From an uncultured Prevotellaceae bacterium (lineage in GTDB: Bacteria; Bacteroidota; Bacteroidia; Bacteroidales; Bacteroidaceae), in assembly GCA_902784065.1 (NCBI GenBank), contig CACZTJ010000006.1, forward strand, positions 1-40,428: a stretch of DNA of 40,428 nucleotides, written 5' to 3'. Shown one piece after another: positions 28,501-37,216 of this stretch. A program made the translations under genes and the position numbers. The notes beneath the pieces are model-generated. The model was not told the DNA's origin, did not search any database, and saw only the letters and a program-made list of their open reading frames with translations. Every line of letters begins with the position of its first letter. The first letter of the stretch is position 1.

Positions 28501-31500
28501 TATGTTGCGCCAAGAGGGCATTTCATTAAAAGTTGCCCAGATCATGAAACTCAAGACTGTTAGCGCCATTGCTGCAGCAGCAAGCGGAGTGAATGAGCAT
28601 TGTCAGATTGACCAAAGCAACTGGAGTGGGAAGCTGCCGAACAGCGCAATCGTACAGTATTTCTTCGACCTCAACCTGCCTGTTCCGCAGCACTTCAATC
28701 AGAGCTCTATGCTACGCTGCGCAGGCAGGGTGGATATGGAAGCACTGAAACGCAGTCTCAATGCTATCGCAAAACACCACGATGTATTACGTGCCCAAGT
28801 GAAAGAAGGTATGCTGGACGTAAGAGCGTATGACAGCGATGCATGCTATTACGACTTTTATGAGTATCAAATCGATGACAATAGCGAGGTGGCAGAAATC
28901 AGCTCTATGCTGCAGGGGACACTCGACATCGAGAGAGGCAACATGATGCGTGTGACAGTGTTCCATGGCAAGGAGTGCGACTATGTGTTTATCATTATCC
29001 ATCACTTAGTAGTTGATGGTATCTCATGGCGAATCATCATAGAAGATCTGAATATCGCATATTCTAGTGCAAAAGAAGGTAAAGAACCGAAACTTCCGGC
29101 AAAAACACATTCTTACAAGTATTATGCAGAGGCCATGGAACGCTACAAGCAGAGCTATGCTCTCGCACAGGAAAAGGGCTACTGGGAAAAGGTGCGTTCA
29201 CTCGTGACCAACATGGAGGGTTCTCAGGTGGATGACTATTCACGCCAGTTCGGCTATATGAGCGTCCAACTTGACAAGAATACAACTTACGAACTGCTAC
29301 ATAACAGCAATAAAGCTTTTAATACGGAGATTAATGACCTGCTGCTTACGGCCCTTGGCAGAGCATACTGTCGTTTGTCAAAGAAGCAAGATGTATCCAT
29401 TCAGTTAGAGGGACACGGTAGGGAACCAATTAATGAACCATTGGAGATTGACCGCACAGTGGGATGGTTTACATCTATTTTCCCTGTAGTTCTCACTAAA
29501 TTAGGAAAGGACATTCGTAAGGACATCCGCCATACAAAGGAAACATTACACGCTATCCCGAACAAGGGGCTTGGCTACGGTCAGCTTTTCGGCATGGATT
29601 GTCACAAAGCTCCAATGATTGGATTCAACTATCATGGTGTGTTCAATGAAGGCGGTGGTTCGAGTACACAGTTCTTCACTATCGAAGAAAATGTTGAACA
29701 CAAATCAGGTTACTCTGAGAAGAATACTTTCATTACAAACATCTCCATTAACAGTGCTGTCAACGGTGGTGGCCAGTTGCAATATAATGCAGTGTATAAT
29801 AAAAATTTGTTCAGTGCCAATGACATGGAACTCTTTAACGAGTACTTCCTCGATGAGCTACGTAACATCGTAGAATTTACCGCAAAGGTAGAGAAACCCG
29901 AATTGACTGCTGCAGACTTGGGGGAGACTGAATGGACTGATGAAGAGTTCCTGCAGGTTTACAATCAATTCTTAGAACGAGGCATCAACATCCGTCGTAT
30001 TTATCCGTTGACACCTATGCAGGAAAGCATGTTGCTGAAGGTGATGGCACAGCCTGACACGATGGCCTACAGAATTTTCTACCAGCTGAATGTAAATGCA
30101 CTGCTTTCAGAACAACAAGTCTCTCAGGCCATGCAAATACTGATGGCCAAGCATGAGGTGCTCAGTACTTCTGTCGTGTATAAAAATGTCAGCAGTTATC
30201 GTCAGGTACTTACAGACCGACCTATCCCTGTCATCATGGAGGATGCTACTGCCGCCAGTGATCAGGAAGCATTCATTAGTGAGATACACACGCGGGAGAC
30301 AAACCGAGGTTTCGACCTTCAGGATGATGCCCTCATGCGCATTGTCTGTGTTAAGACTAGCGACACCTCGTGCAAGCTGATGCTCTTCTTCCACCATATC
30401 ATTATTGATGGATGGTGTCTGCACCTCGTTTTCGCTGATTTGAAAGATGCGCTTATAAATGGAGCCCATGTTGACATGGCGGCTGTTGAGGATGAAAATG
30501 CCGGTGTCTATGAGGCTCACGTCCGTGAACTTACAAAGCGTAACCGTGCTGAATCACTGGAGTATTGGAGAAACCTCCTTGATGGTTATGAACAAAAGGC
30601 GGTTATTCCATCGCACGGCCAAGTGCCAGAGGATCAGCGCAGCGACAATAGCAATGTCTTCCTTGACATAGAACCGGAGATTATGAGTGGGCTGGCTGCC
30701 ATCTGCGACAAGGCCGGTGTCACCATCAATTCGGTGGTTGAACTCGTATGGGGTATCACGTTAGGAGTGTACAACAACACCCAGGATACGGTATTCGTGA
30801 AAGTGGTATCGGGACGTAACTCTTCGTCGCTCAACCTAAGCAATGTGGTGGGACTGTGCATCAACTCTGTACCTGTACGTTTGAAGTTCGACTATAACGA
30901 CACGGTCGTTGAAGCCTTGAGAAAAGTTCAGTCACAGGCCGCAGAGACGAATGAGCACGACTATTGCCCGCTCGCTGAGATTATCGCACAGACGGAGCTC
31001 AAGTCAGAATTGTTCCAATCAATCATGGCATTTGAGAACTATCCCGATGAGGAGAAGGCTGATGAACCGGCAGGACTCTCTATCACTGGTGACAACTACG
31101 ACGAGCAAGTGTTCTCTGACATTAGCTTCAGTGTAAGTACCAACAATGAAAAGACAAAGATGCTCTTTAACATGGGCTACGATACAGCCTTATATCGTGA
31201 ACAAGACATCCAGCAGGTGCTTAACACCATACACGAACTCCTAAAGAACATCGCTGAGCAGGGTGATGTGAAACTAAGTAGTCTGAAGCTTATCCCTGAA
31301 GCTGACGTAGAAAAGCTGAAGGTGCTGGGTATGGGAGAGGAGCTTGTCTATGATGAGCATGACACGATGGTGGATATACTCCGCAAACAGGCTAAGCTCA
31401 CGCCTGATGCTATTTGCACGGTATGTAATGGCAGACAATACACTTACAAACAGGTAGATGAGCTCTCAGACCGTCTGGCTGCTCACCTCATGTCGCTTGG

Positions 31501-33979
31501 AGTCGTCAGAGGTTCAGTAGTAGGACTGATGATCAACCGCTCAGAGCTAATATTGATTTATTCCATGGCGGTGATGAAGGCTGGAGGTGCCTATATGCCA
31601 CTTGATAGTAAGTTCCCGGAAGACCGTCTGATGTTCATGTGTGAGGATGCGGGTGTGAAGATTATACTCACTTACCAAAATCTTGCCAATACTGTTCTCC
31701 CGAATTTTGACGGAATCATATTCTCTGACCGCGACCTGGGGCAGCTGCCTGCAATAGAGGATCGAATGACTGTGACGGCAAAAGCAGACGATGCGGCTGT
31801 CATCCTCTACACCTCTGGTTCGACAGGTATGCCCAAGGGCTGTGTGCTGGAGCATCACGGTATCGTGAACTATGCCCATTGGTATAAGAAGGAACTGCAG
31901 ATGACAGAGAAGGATGTTGTAGCTGGCTACGCCAACTTCGGCTTCGATGCCCACATGATTGACATCTACCCGACATTGCTTTCTGGAGCCACACTCCATA
32001 TACTGACTGAGGACATTCGTATGGACTTGGGAGCGCTCAACAACTATATCAATGACAATGGTATCACGGTGGCCTTCTTCACGACACAGATAGGCTGTCA
32101 GATAGCGTCTCTCTTCCCTGACAACCATCTCAGGGCGATGACGATCGGTGGTGAGAAAATGCCTCCCACGAAAAAGACATCCTATACCATCTACAATGGC
32201 TACGGTCCCACTGAGTGTTCACTTTACTCGACCTGCTACAAGGTGGAAGGCGATTACGATGGTGTAAAGTCGATTATTGGCCGCCCCTTAGCAAACTATC
32301 AGTTATTCATTGTCGACAAGAATCTGCACTTCGTGCCACGTGGTGTGCCAGGCGAGCTCGTGATAGCAGGCATCGGTGTAGGTCGGGAATACCTCAACCG
32401 ACCTGAGCTGACGGCACAGAAATTTATCACGATAGAGGGACAGAAAGCTTATCGTTCAGGCGACTTGGTGCGTTGGAATGAGGATGACAATATTGAATAT
32501 CTCGGTCGTATCGACAATCAGATAAAGCTTCGCGGACTACGTATTGAACTTGGTGAAATCGAGAACCAGGCGCTCTCTATTGAAGGTGTCAATCAGGTGG
32601 CTGTTGTAGTAAAGAATATAGCAGGTCAAGACCATCTTATCCTTTACTATACGGTCAACGATGGCAAGACTGTTTCTGAGGCTGAGGTACAAAATAGCCT
32701 TGAGGCATCTACTCTGCCACACTTTATGATCCCTGAGTCATTCGTAATGCTTGATACCATGCCTTATAATGCCAACGGAAAGATCGACCGCAGAGCACTG
32801 CCCGAGCCTGTCATCAAACAGACGGAATATGTGGCTCCTCGCAGCGAAACCGAGAAGACTATCTGTGACGCCATGGCTGTTGTTTTGCATCTGGAGAGAG
32901 TTGGAATCGATGATGACTTCTTCAAACTTGGAGGTAACTCGTTAGCTGCATTGAAACTTAAATACCAGACGGGACTCAAATGGCTTACTGTCCAATCTAT
33001 TGGAGAAGGAAAGACTGCCCGTCGCATGGTGCAGCATCTCATTGAAAACGAGCAGAACAAGCTGCAAGCAGCTCCTTCATCGGAAACAGAATTTAAGCTA
33101 CTGGATGTTGCAAAGAAGATTCTTGGCAATGATAATATTTGTGTCGTACACGATCTTGTGACGATAGCCAATAATTTCACCTTCGCCAGTGACTTCGCAA
33201 AGGCTTGTCAGGAGATTGGTATCAACATTACCGAAGAGGAAGTCAAAGAGAAACGAAGCATCAGGGGACTCGTTACCGGTGAACAGTCACTTGCCTACTG
33301 GCATCATCCTTACGACGCATCAAAGCCAGTGCTGGTATCGGTTTGCGGTATGGTGCCACAGGAAAACCTTAAGTACAGGATGGACGAACTGTCGAAGACG
33401 TTCAATGTGCTGGTATTCTGGCCTACGTTCGACTTCTCTGAGTACGTATTCTCTGAGGATTCTCTCACTGAGATCGTAAAGCTCTATCATGAACTCATTA
33501 GTGCCTATGTGCCTGAAGGTGTACTCCCGTTTGGTTACATTGGCTACTGCCTCGGTGGTGTAATCTCCCTGATGATGGCAAAACTCATGCAGGAAGCTGA
33601 AGGATATTATCCAGTGGTTTACATGCTTGACTCTTGGCCAGAGGTGACATACAAGGAGTCATTTGAGTATGACGAAGTTGACGAGCACGGGTTGAACTAT
33701 GATGACCTGCCTGAATATCTTAAGAACCGTCTGCGTTTCGTGCGTGCTATCTCGAAGGGTACAGTCATCCCTCATTACGATGGATACACCGTACTTTTCT
33801 CAGCAACGATATGTGAAGGACATGATATTCCTGAAAACAAAGCGTTCTGGCAATCCTTGTGTCCAAAGCTCAAGATTTACGACTTGCCGGGCACTCACGA
33901 TGACATTGTCTGCGGAGACATCCATTCCGACTTCGTGGTGAGAAAAGTGAATAAGGATTATAATAAAAAGAACAAATGA
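25337..33979 (+). CDS. Non-ribosomal peptide synthetase 3: dock-C-A-PCP-E / C-A-PCP-dead PCP-TE (modules 6-7, release)
   Basis: 2880 residues. Order: tandem DGYF(K/R)D repeats (1-78); C (HHILFDG at 208); A (TSGSTGKPKG near 671, pocket start D716); PCP GGDS, S1047; E (HHLVVDGISW at 1222, EGHGRE, DRTVGWFTS); C of D-L-accepting look (HHIIIDGW at 1686); A (near 2159, D2204); PCP GGNS, S2535; a carrier-like segment without serine (2588-2648); thioesterase (about 2660-2870) with GYCLGG. The A10 lysines are present (GKVNRK, GKIDRR). Pocket residues by eye are DAIFVTVLF(K) and DAIFMIGLY(K), both hydrophobic, suggesting hydrophobic residues 6 and 7. Predicted stereochemistry is D-6, L-7. No repeat tail follows the TE, as expected for the last enzyme. 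The two A domains are strikingly alike, pointing to internal duplication. It starts 4 bp after NRPS 2, and its stop overlaps the ABC ATPase start. Confidence 0.95.
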   Translation: MTELQQNRRTLYDNLLNDGYFKDEDGNINFPYEEFDESLDDNENIVTLYRNLLDDGYFRDEDGEINFSEADFLAMLGRKHEIRTYYPLTGNQLGIYADWEMNRDTTQYNIPTLTRYTGVEVGRLVEALRRVVDAHPYLKMRLAETPDGVMQQRRDDAETKIEVRKLQVDPGKEYFQALVQPFDLFNDDLYRIVVVETPSAVYFWKDMHHILFDGGSMGIFNAQLREAYAGGDIQSESYTAYDFALEEEERQQGDKYAEAEAYFDKMLEGRTATAYPSSSEVETSATQSGTLHKQLNASVSEYCRQYAITPNSFFMAALSLLMHKVTREDDIMYTTVSHGRNTMEMMDIMGMFVKTLPVTSSMEGKQAQEERFSVFAGKVHRQYVDVVERDFYPFTTMVERHGVRPELLFAYQDGSYSSDEKATDNGVKAERIPLALDTTKTNITIEIEALGNDSYVLDIEYDTNRYGATDMQRLLNAYATIIKQVCKQDMAVGDIELVGMHEKEMLKALGCGESLDYDFTNTMVDILQKQAALTPKATAIVYKDHQLTYAEVDTLTSRLAHQLQKCGVGRGKAVGVMIERSELMLVYPMAIMKAGGAYMPLDPHFPEERLAFMCEDAGVKLILSEGNLVKNVMPSFTGDVIVSSELQQLPELSKPLVVETKADDAAVILFTSGSTGKPKGVVLEHHGVVNFAHWYAKEMKMDQTSKSVGYANFGFDAHMIDIYPTLLVGGTVHILPEELRMDLVAMNEYIETNGLTTAFFTTQIGCQMVSLFDNPCLKSVSTGGEKMPPVKKPAYDFYNVYGPTECSLFSTYYKIEEEYFDADKSVIGKPLDNYQLYVVDKNLHLVPRGVPGELVIAGIGVGREYLNRPEITSEKFIEVDGQKAYRSGDLVRWTEDGNIQFLGRIDNQVKLRGLRIELGEVEAVVAKYDGIRQVVVDVKEVNGVQHLCCYYVSDMTIDEDALKAYLGENLTEFMVPTQYMQLEALPLTPNGKVNRKVLPMPVIENDVEYIEPSTDTEKIVAQYFANVLNLSTPVSVLDNFFSLGGDSIKAIRLVSMLRQEGISLKVAQIMKLKTVSAIAAAASGVNEHCQIDQSNWSGKLPNSAIVQYFFDLNLPVPQHFNQSSMLRCAGRVDMEALKRSLNAIAKHHDVLRAQVKEGMLDVRAYDSDACYYDFYEYQIDDNSEVAEISSMLQGTLDIERGNMMRVTVFHGKECDYVFIIIHHLVVDGISWRIIIEDLNIAYSSAKEGKEPKLPAKTHSYKYYAEAMERYKQSYALAQEKGYWEKVRSLVTNMEGSQVDDYSRQFGYMSVQLDKNTTYELLHNSNKAFNTEINDLLLTALGRAYCRLSKKQDVSIQLEGHGREPINEPLEIDRTVGWFTSIFPVVLTKLGKDIRKDIRHTKETLHAIPNKGLGYGQLFGMDCHKAPMIGFNYHGVFNEGGGSSTQFFTIEENVEHKSGYSEKNTFITNISINSAVNGGGQLQYNAVYNKNLFSANDMELFNEYFLDELRNIVEFTAKVEKPELTAADLGETEWTDEEFLQVYNQFLERGINIRRIYPLTPMQESMLLKVMAQPDTMAYRIFYQLNVNALLSEQQVSQAMQILMAKHEVLSTSVVYKNVSSYRQVLTDRPIPVIMEDATAASDQEAFISEIHTRETNRGFDLQDDALMRIVCVKTSDTSCKLMLFFHHIIIDGWCLHLVFADLKDALINGAHVDMAAVEDENAGVYEAHVRELTKRNRAESLEYWRNLLDGYEQKAVIPSHGQVPEDQRSDNSNVFLDIEPEIMSGLAAICDKAGVTINSVVELVWGITLGVYNNTQDTVFVKVVSGRNSSSLNLSNVVGLCINSVPVRLKFDYNDTVVEALRKVQSQAAETNEHDYCPLAEIIAQTELKSELFQSIMAFENYPDEEKADEPAGLSITGDNYDEQVFSDISFSVSTNNEKTKMLFNMGYDTALYREQDIQQVLNTIHELLKNIAEQGDVKLSSLKLIPEADVEKLKVLGMGEELVYDEHDTMVDILRKQAKLTPDAICTVCNGRQYTYKQVDELSDRLAAHLMSLGVVRGSVVGLMINRSELILIYSMAVMKAGGAYMPLDSKFPEDRLMFMCEDAGVKIILTYQNLANTVLPNFDGIIFSDRDLGQLPAIEDRMTVTAKADDAAVILYTSGSTGMPKGCVLEHHGIVNYAHWYKKELQMTEKDVVAGYANFGFDAHMIDIYPTLLSGATLHILTEDIRMDLGALNNYINDNGITVAFFTTQIGCQIASLFPDNHLRAMTIGGEKMPPTKKTSYTIYNGYGPTECSLYSTCYKVEGDYDGVKSIIGRPLANYQLFIVDKNLHFVPRGVPGELVIAGIGVGREYLNRPELTAQKFITIEGQKAYRSGDLVRWNEDDNIEYLGRIDNQIKLRGLRIELGEIENQALSIEGVNQVAVVVKNIAGQDHLILYYTVNDGKTVSEAEVQNSLEASTLPHFMIPESFVMLDTMPYNANGKIDRRALPEPVIKQTEYVAPRSETEKTICDAMAVVLHLERVGIDDDFFKLGGNSLAALKLKYQTGLKWLTVQSIGEGKTARRMVQHLIENEQNKLQAAPSSETEFKLLDVAKKILGNDNICVVHDLVTIANNFTFASDFAKACQEIGINITEEEVKEKRSIRGLVTGEQSLAYWHHPYDASKPVLVSVCGMVPQENLKYRMDELSKTFNVLVFWPTFDFSEYVFSEDSLTEIVKLYHELISAYVPEGVLPFGYIGYCLGGVISLMMAKLMQEAEGYYPVVYMLDSWPEVTYKESFEYDEVDEHGLNYDDLPEYLKNRLRFVRAISKGTVIPHYDGYTVLFSATICEGHDIPENKAFWQSLCPKLKIYDLPGTHDDIVCGDIHSDFVVRKVNKDYNKKNK
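33098..33280 (+). other. Degenerate carrier-protein-like domain in NRPS 3, lacking the pantetheine serine
   Basis: Residues 2588-2648 lie between the last active PCP (S2535) and the thioesterase. The line LVTIANNFTFASDF aligns with LVTVGLSSIAAIRL of PCP 1 in NRPS 2. The glycine becomes Ala and the modified serine position becomes Phe (F2614), while the downstream pattern (SIRGL near the end, like TIRQI or TVRAI) is kept. It cannot be phosphopantetheinylated, so it would be structural or a relic. The alignment was done by eye. Confidence 0.6.
33314..33976 (+). other. Terminal thioesterase domain of NRPS 3 with a cysteine nucleophile
   Basis: An alpha/beta-hydrolase-type TE of about 220 residues. 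The nucleophile elbow is GYCLGG with C2738 (codon at 33548) where most NRPS thioesterases have Ser in GxSxG. Likely triad partners are D2765 in MLDSWPE and H2854 in GTHDD. It would release the heptapeptide by hydrolysis or cyclisation. Cysteine thioesterases are known from some NRPS systems, such as the beta-lactone-forming one of obafluorin. The product form cannot be deduced from this alone. Confidence 0.82.
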
Positions 33980-34650
33980 TAAGCCTCAAGGGAATACACA
34001 AGACATATCCGGGGGCCCAGCCGCTCCATGTGCTCAAGGGAGTTGACCTTCACATCAATGAAGGTGAACTCGTGAGCATCATGGGGCCGTCGGGATCTGG
34101 CAAGTCAACAATGCTGAATATCATGGGCATTCTCGATAACTATGATGAGGGTGAATATTATCTGGCTGGCAACCTGATAAAAAACCTCACAGAGAAACAG
34201 GAGTGCCGGTTGCGTAACGAATTGATAGGCTTCATCTTCCAGTCGTTCAACCTGATTAATTTCAAGAACGCTATGGAAAACGTTGCACTGCCGCTTTATT
34301 ACAGAGGGGTGGGCAGAGAGGAGCGCAACAAGCTTGCCATGCAGTATCTCGAGAAGGTAGGACTGGCAGGCCACTGGGATCACCTGCCCATGCAGATGTC
34401 TGGTGGTCAGCGCCAGCGCGTGGCCATTGCCAGAGCACTGATCACGAAGCCTAAGATTCTGCTGGCCGATGAGCCAACAGGAGCTCTTGACTCGAAGACG
34501 ACGCAAGAAGTGATGGATATGCTGAAGGCTGTGAACCGCGATAATGGCCAAACGGTCATCATCGTTACACATGAACACGACATCGCAGAACAAACAGATC
34601 GACGCATATACTTTAAGGATGGTATTATATTTAAAGACGAACGGGCATGA
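33976..34650 (+). CDS. ABC transporter ATP-binding protein, MacB/LolD type
   Basis: A 224-residue cytosolic ATPase subunit. Walker A is GPSGSGKST (37-45), the Q-loop lies in FIFQSFNL, the signature is MSGGQRQRVA (S142), Walker B is ILLADEPTGALDS (D165, catalytic E166), and the switch histidine is H199 in VTHEHD. This group (LolCDE/MacB/FtsE-like) works with four-helix permeases that transmit force to periplasmic partners. Its ATG overlaps the NRPS 3 stop (ATGA), so it is translationally coupled to the synthetase. The two permeases, adaptor and TolC-like gene follow in order, giving a complete envelope-spanning exporter. I infer that the peptide product is the substrate, by analogy with PvdRT-OpmQ and MacAB-type lipopeptide exporters in pseudomonads. 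Confidence 0.93.
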   Translation: MISLKGIHKTYPGAQPLHVLKGVDLHINEGELVSIMGPSGSGKSTMLNIMGILDNYDEGEYYLAGNLIKNLTEKQECRLRNELIGFIFQSFNLINFKNAMENVALPLYYRGVGREERNKLAMQYLEKVGLAGHWDHLPMQMSGGQRQRVAIARALITKPKILLADEPTGALDSKTTQEVMDMLKAVNRDNGQTVIIVTHEHDIAEQTDRRIYFKDGIIFKDERA

Positions 34651-35891
34651 CTGAACTGCTGAGTGAAATATTGGCTTCGATCAAGCACAACCGCATGCGT
34701 ATATTCCTCACGGGATTCGCTGTGGGATGGGGCATCTTCCTGCTGATTATCATGCTGGGCGCAGGCAATGGCATCATCAATGGCATTACCAACGGCTTTA
34801 TTGGTACCAGCAATAATATCATGACCATCACTCCTGGCAAGACGATGCTGCCGGCACAAGGCAAACAAAAGGATACAAGGATTGACTTCTATCTCTCCGA
34901 CTGTGACAAACTGAAGAGGCATTTTCCCGACATCATCAGCAAGGTCACGCCACAGGTGGATACCACGGTGCGGATCAATTATGCCAACGACCATGTCAGC
35001 GTGCCGATATCTGGTCTTCAGACTGACTATCTCATGTTCAAGAACCGTTATATCTCTGCTGGACGCGACCTCGACCAAACTGATATCAGCGAGGAGCGGA
35101 AAGTATGCGTGGTGAGTGCGCCTCTGGCCAAACGTCTCTTTAACGACAAGCCTGCCGTGGGTAAGCGTATCAATGTATACGACAACAATTTCCTGATTGT
35201 GGGAGTGGCCACGTCCAATCGCAGAAATGATGAGGAAAAGTGTCTCTATGCCCCGATATCCACGGTGCGGACACTGTTCTGTCATGGTAATAAGCTGTCT
35301 AATATCAGCATTGTCGCAGAAGGTCTTAATACACCTGAGGCCAACGAGACCTTCATGAAGTCTCTTCGTTCATTCTTTGCAGATATTAAAGGGTTCTCTC
35401 CCAAGGACGAGAAAGCGGTGAAGATAGCTGGAGATTTTGAGTATTTCCTTCAGATCCGCAATGTGTTGAATGCCTTACGTATCTTCATTTGGGTCATTGG
35501 CCTGGCCACCCTCTGTATTGGTGTGGTGGGCATCAGTAATATCATGCTGATCTCTGTCAAGGAACGTATCAAGGAACTGGGAGTACGCAAAGCTATGGGA
35601 GCTTCGTCGGGCGAAATCATCCGACTGGTGCTACTCGAATCGGTAGTTATCACGGTTATCTTCGGATACATAGGTATGCTCATCGGTGTAGGACTGACGC
35701 AGCTGCTCAAGACTCTTTCTGAGTCACTTCTTGGTGCGAATAACACTATCTTCTGCAATCCTACGGTCGATCTCTCTATTGTGCTCATTGCTAACGCTAT
35801 TATGATTGTATGTGGACTAGTGGCAGGCTACATACCTGCAAAGAAGGCAACAACAGTCAAACTTGTGGATGCGCTTGCAGGAATATCTTAA
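34647..35891 (+). CDS. MacB/FtsX-type ABC permease, first of two
   Basis: A 414-residue inner-membrane protein. One N-terminal membrane segment (about 19-45, IFLTGFAVGWGIFLLIIMLG) is followed by a large periplasmic MacB_PCD-like region, then three C-terminal segments (about 275-300, 325-350, 370-395) with the FtsX coupling motif VKERIKELGVRKAMGAS between them. The ATP-binding domain is not fused, unlike E. coli MacB, and is supplied by the preceding gene. Its ATG overlaps the ATPase stop (ATGA). The adjacent paralogue suggests that the two permeases form a heterodimer, as in LolC/LolE. Confidence 0.9.
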   Translation: MTELLSEILASIKHNRMRIFLTGFAVGWGIFLLIIMLGAGNGIINGITNGFIGTSNNIMTITPGKTMLPAQGKQKDTRIDFYLSDCDKLKRHFPDIISKVTPQVDTTVRINYANDHVSVPISGLQTDYLMFKNRYISAGRDLDQTDISEERKVCVVSAPLAKRLFNDKPAVGKRINVYDNNFLIVGVATSNRRNDEEKCLYAPISTVRTLFCHGNKLSNISIVAEGLNTPEANETFMKSLRSFFADIKGFSPKDEKAVKIAGDFEYFLQIRNVLNALRIFIWVIGLATLCIGVVGISNIMLISVKERIKELGVRKAMGASSGEIIRLVLLESVVITVIFGYIGMLIGVGLTQLLKTLSESLLGANNTIFCNPTVDLSIVLIANAIMIVCGLVAGYIPAKKATTVKLVDALAGIS

Positions 35892-35905
35892 ATACCCAAA
35901 AATAG

Positions 35906-37180
35906 ATGAAGTTTAAATTTGAAATATTCGACAATGACTTGTGGCGTGAGATCATCATCTCCGTCAGCCAACAGAAGATGCGTAGCCTGATGACTATGTT
36001 CGGAGTGTTCTGGGGCATTTTCATGCTCATACTCCTCGTAGGTTGCGGCTTTGGCTTTGGCAATGGCATTATCGGACAACTGACAAGTCTCGAATCGAAC
36101 ACGTTCTTCCTCTTCCCCGCCAACACGACAGAACCCTATCAAGGGTATGACCGCGACCGGGCATGGGTGTTCAAGAGCGACGACATCCGTCTGCTGAAGG
36201 GGAAACTGGCAGGACGCGTAGATGAGTTGATGCCGGTGAATTCTGATGACACCGTCGAGGTGAAAAACAACTCAGTATCGAGTACCAACGGATTGATCGG
36301 CATCACACCTGACTATATGAAGGTGGTGCCGCAACGTGTGATTGAAGGACGATATATCAACCAGATTGACGTCGAACAGCACCGTAAGGTATGTCTCCTG
36401 GGCTCTCAGCTAGCCAAAGTGCTATTCGGCGATGAGTCACCCCTGATGAAACGTGTCACTGTGGCTGGCGTCATACACACGGTAGTGGGAGTCATCAAGC
36501 GTACCAATGACAATATCGCGCTGGGCGGTAATCCCACAGAGGCGGTCATACTGCCCATTACGACTGAGCAGGATGTGATGAACCGACATGACGAGTACAA
36601 CTTCCTATCCATTACCAATTTTCCAAAGTATCCTATTGAGGACGATGAGGAAGCCATTGTCAGTACCATCAAGGAGAGACATCACATCGCTCCTACCGAC
36701 GACAATGCCTTGGACGTCTTTAGCCTAAAGGCTGCACTCTCAAGTTTTCTCGGACTGGAGCTGGGCCTCAACATCCTTATCTGGATCATTGGCATTGGAA
36801 CACTCGCTGCAGGACTTATTGGCATTGCCAATATCATGATCGTCACGATCAAAGAGCGTACACAGGAGATTGGTGTCCGCCGTGCCTTAGGGGCCATGCC
36901 CTCAAAGATTATCCAACAGATTATGATGGAGAGCCTGACACTAACATTGACAGCTGGCATTGCCGGTATCGTGGCTGGTGTATGGTGCCTATACGCATTA
37001 GACATTTTCATGTCAGGAGATGACGGTTCATCGATGACACTCATCAAAGACCCAATGATCAGCATTCTCCCGACACTCTCCGCCCTTGTTATTCTTGTCA
37101 TCGGCGGACTCCTTGCAGGATATTATCCCACCAAAAGAGCCTTGAAGGTAAAAGCCATTGAGGCCTTGCGTGAAGAATAA
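35906..37180 (+). CDS. MacB/FtsX-type ABC permease, second of two
   Basis: A 424-residue paralogue of the preceding permease with the same plan: N-terminal membrane segment (WGIFMLILLVGCGFGFGNG), periplasmic domain, and three C-terminal segments around the coupling motif IKERTQEIGVRRALGAMPS. It starts 14 bp after permease 1. The two differ enough to be distinct subunits rather than a recent copy. The presumed role is the other half of the permease dimer that couples ATP hydrolysis to export through the adaptor and outer-membrane channel encoded downstream. Confidence 0.9.
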   Translation: MKFKFEIFDNDLWREIIISVSQQKMRSLMTMFGVFWGIFMLILLVGCGFGFGNGIIGQLTSLESNTFFLFPANTTEPYQGYDRDRAWVFKSDDIRLLKGKLAGRVDELMPVNSDDTVEVKNNSVSSTNGLIGITPDYMKVVPQRVIEGRYINQIDVEQHRKVCLLGSQLAKVLFGDESPLMKRVTVAGVIHTVVGVIKRTNDNIALGGNPTEAVILPITTEQDVMNRHDEYNFLSITNFPKYPIEDDEEAIVSTIKERHHIAPTDDNALDVFSLKAALSSFLGLELGLNILIWIIGIGTLAAGLIGIANIMIVTIKERTQEIGVRRALGAMPSKIIQQIMMESLTLTLTAGIAGIVAGVWCLYALDIFMSGDDGSSMTLIKDPMISILPTLSALVILVIGGLLAGYYPTKRALKVKAIEALREE

Positions 37181-37216
37181 CATAATGAGAAGAAACAAAA
37201 ATAAAGATTATAGAAT

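Noticed and set aside
31547-32128. 193-aa open frame on the minus strand inside NRPS 3
   Set aside because: It is antisense to a well-conserved adenylation domain, and a similar shadow occurs at the duplicated A domain near 27356-27637, as expected from similar DNA.
33542-33559. Terminal domain as a dienelactone-hydrolase or PhaC-like enzyme because of GYCxGG
   Set aside because: Its position directly after carrier domains at the end of the last NRPS, its size of about 220 residues, and its spacing to D2765 and H2854 fit an NRPS thioesterase better.
34407-35285. 292-aa open frame on the minus strand
   Set aside because: It lies antisense to the ABC ATPase and permease, which have clear family motifs. 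The translation shows no recognisable domain.
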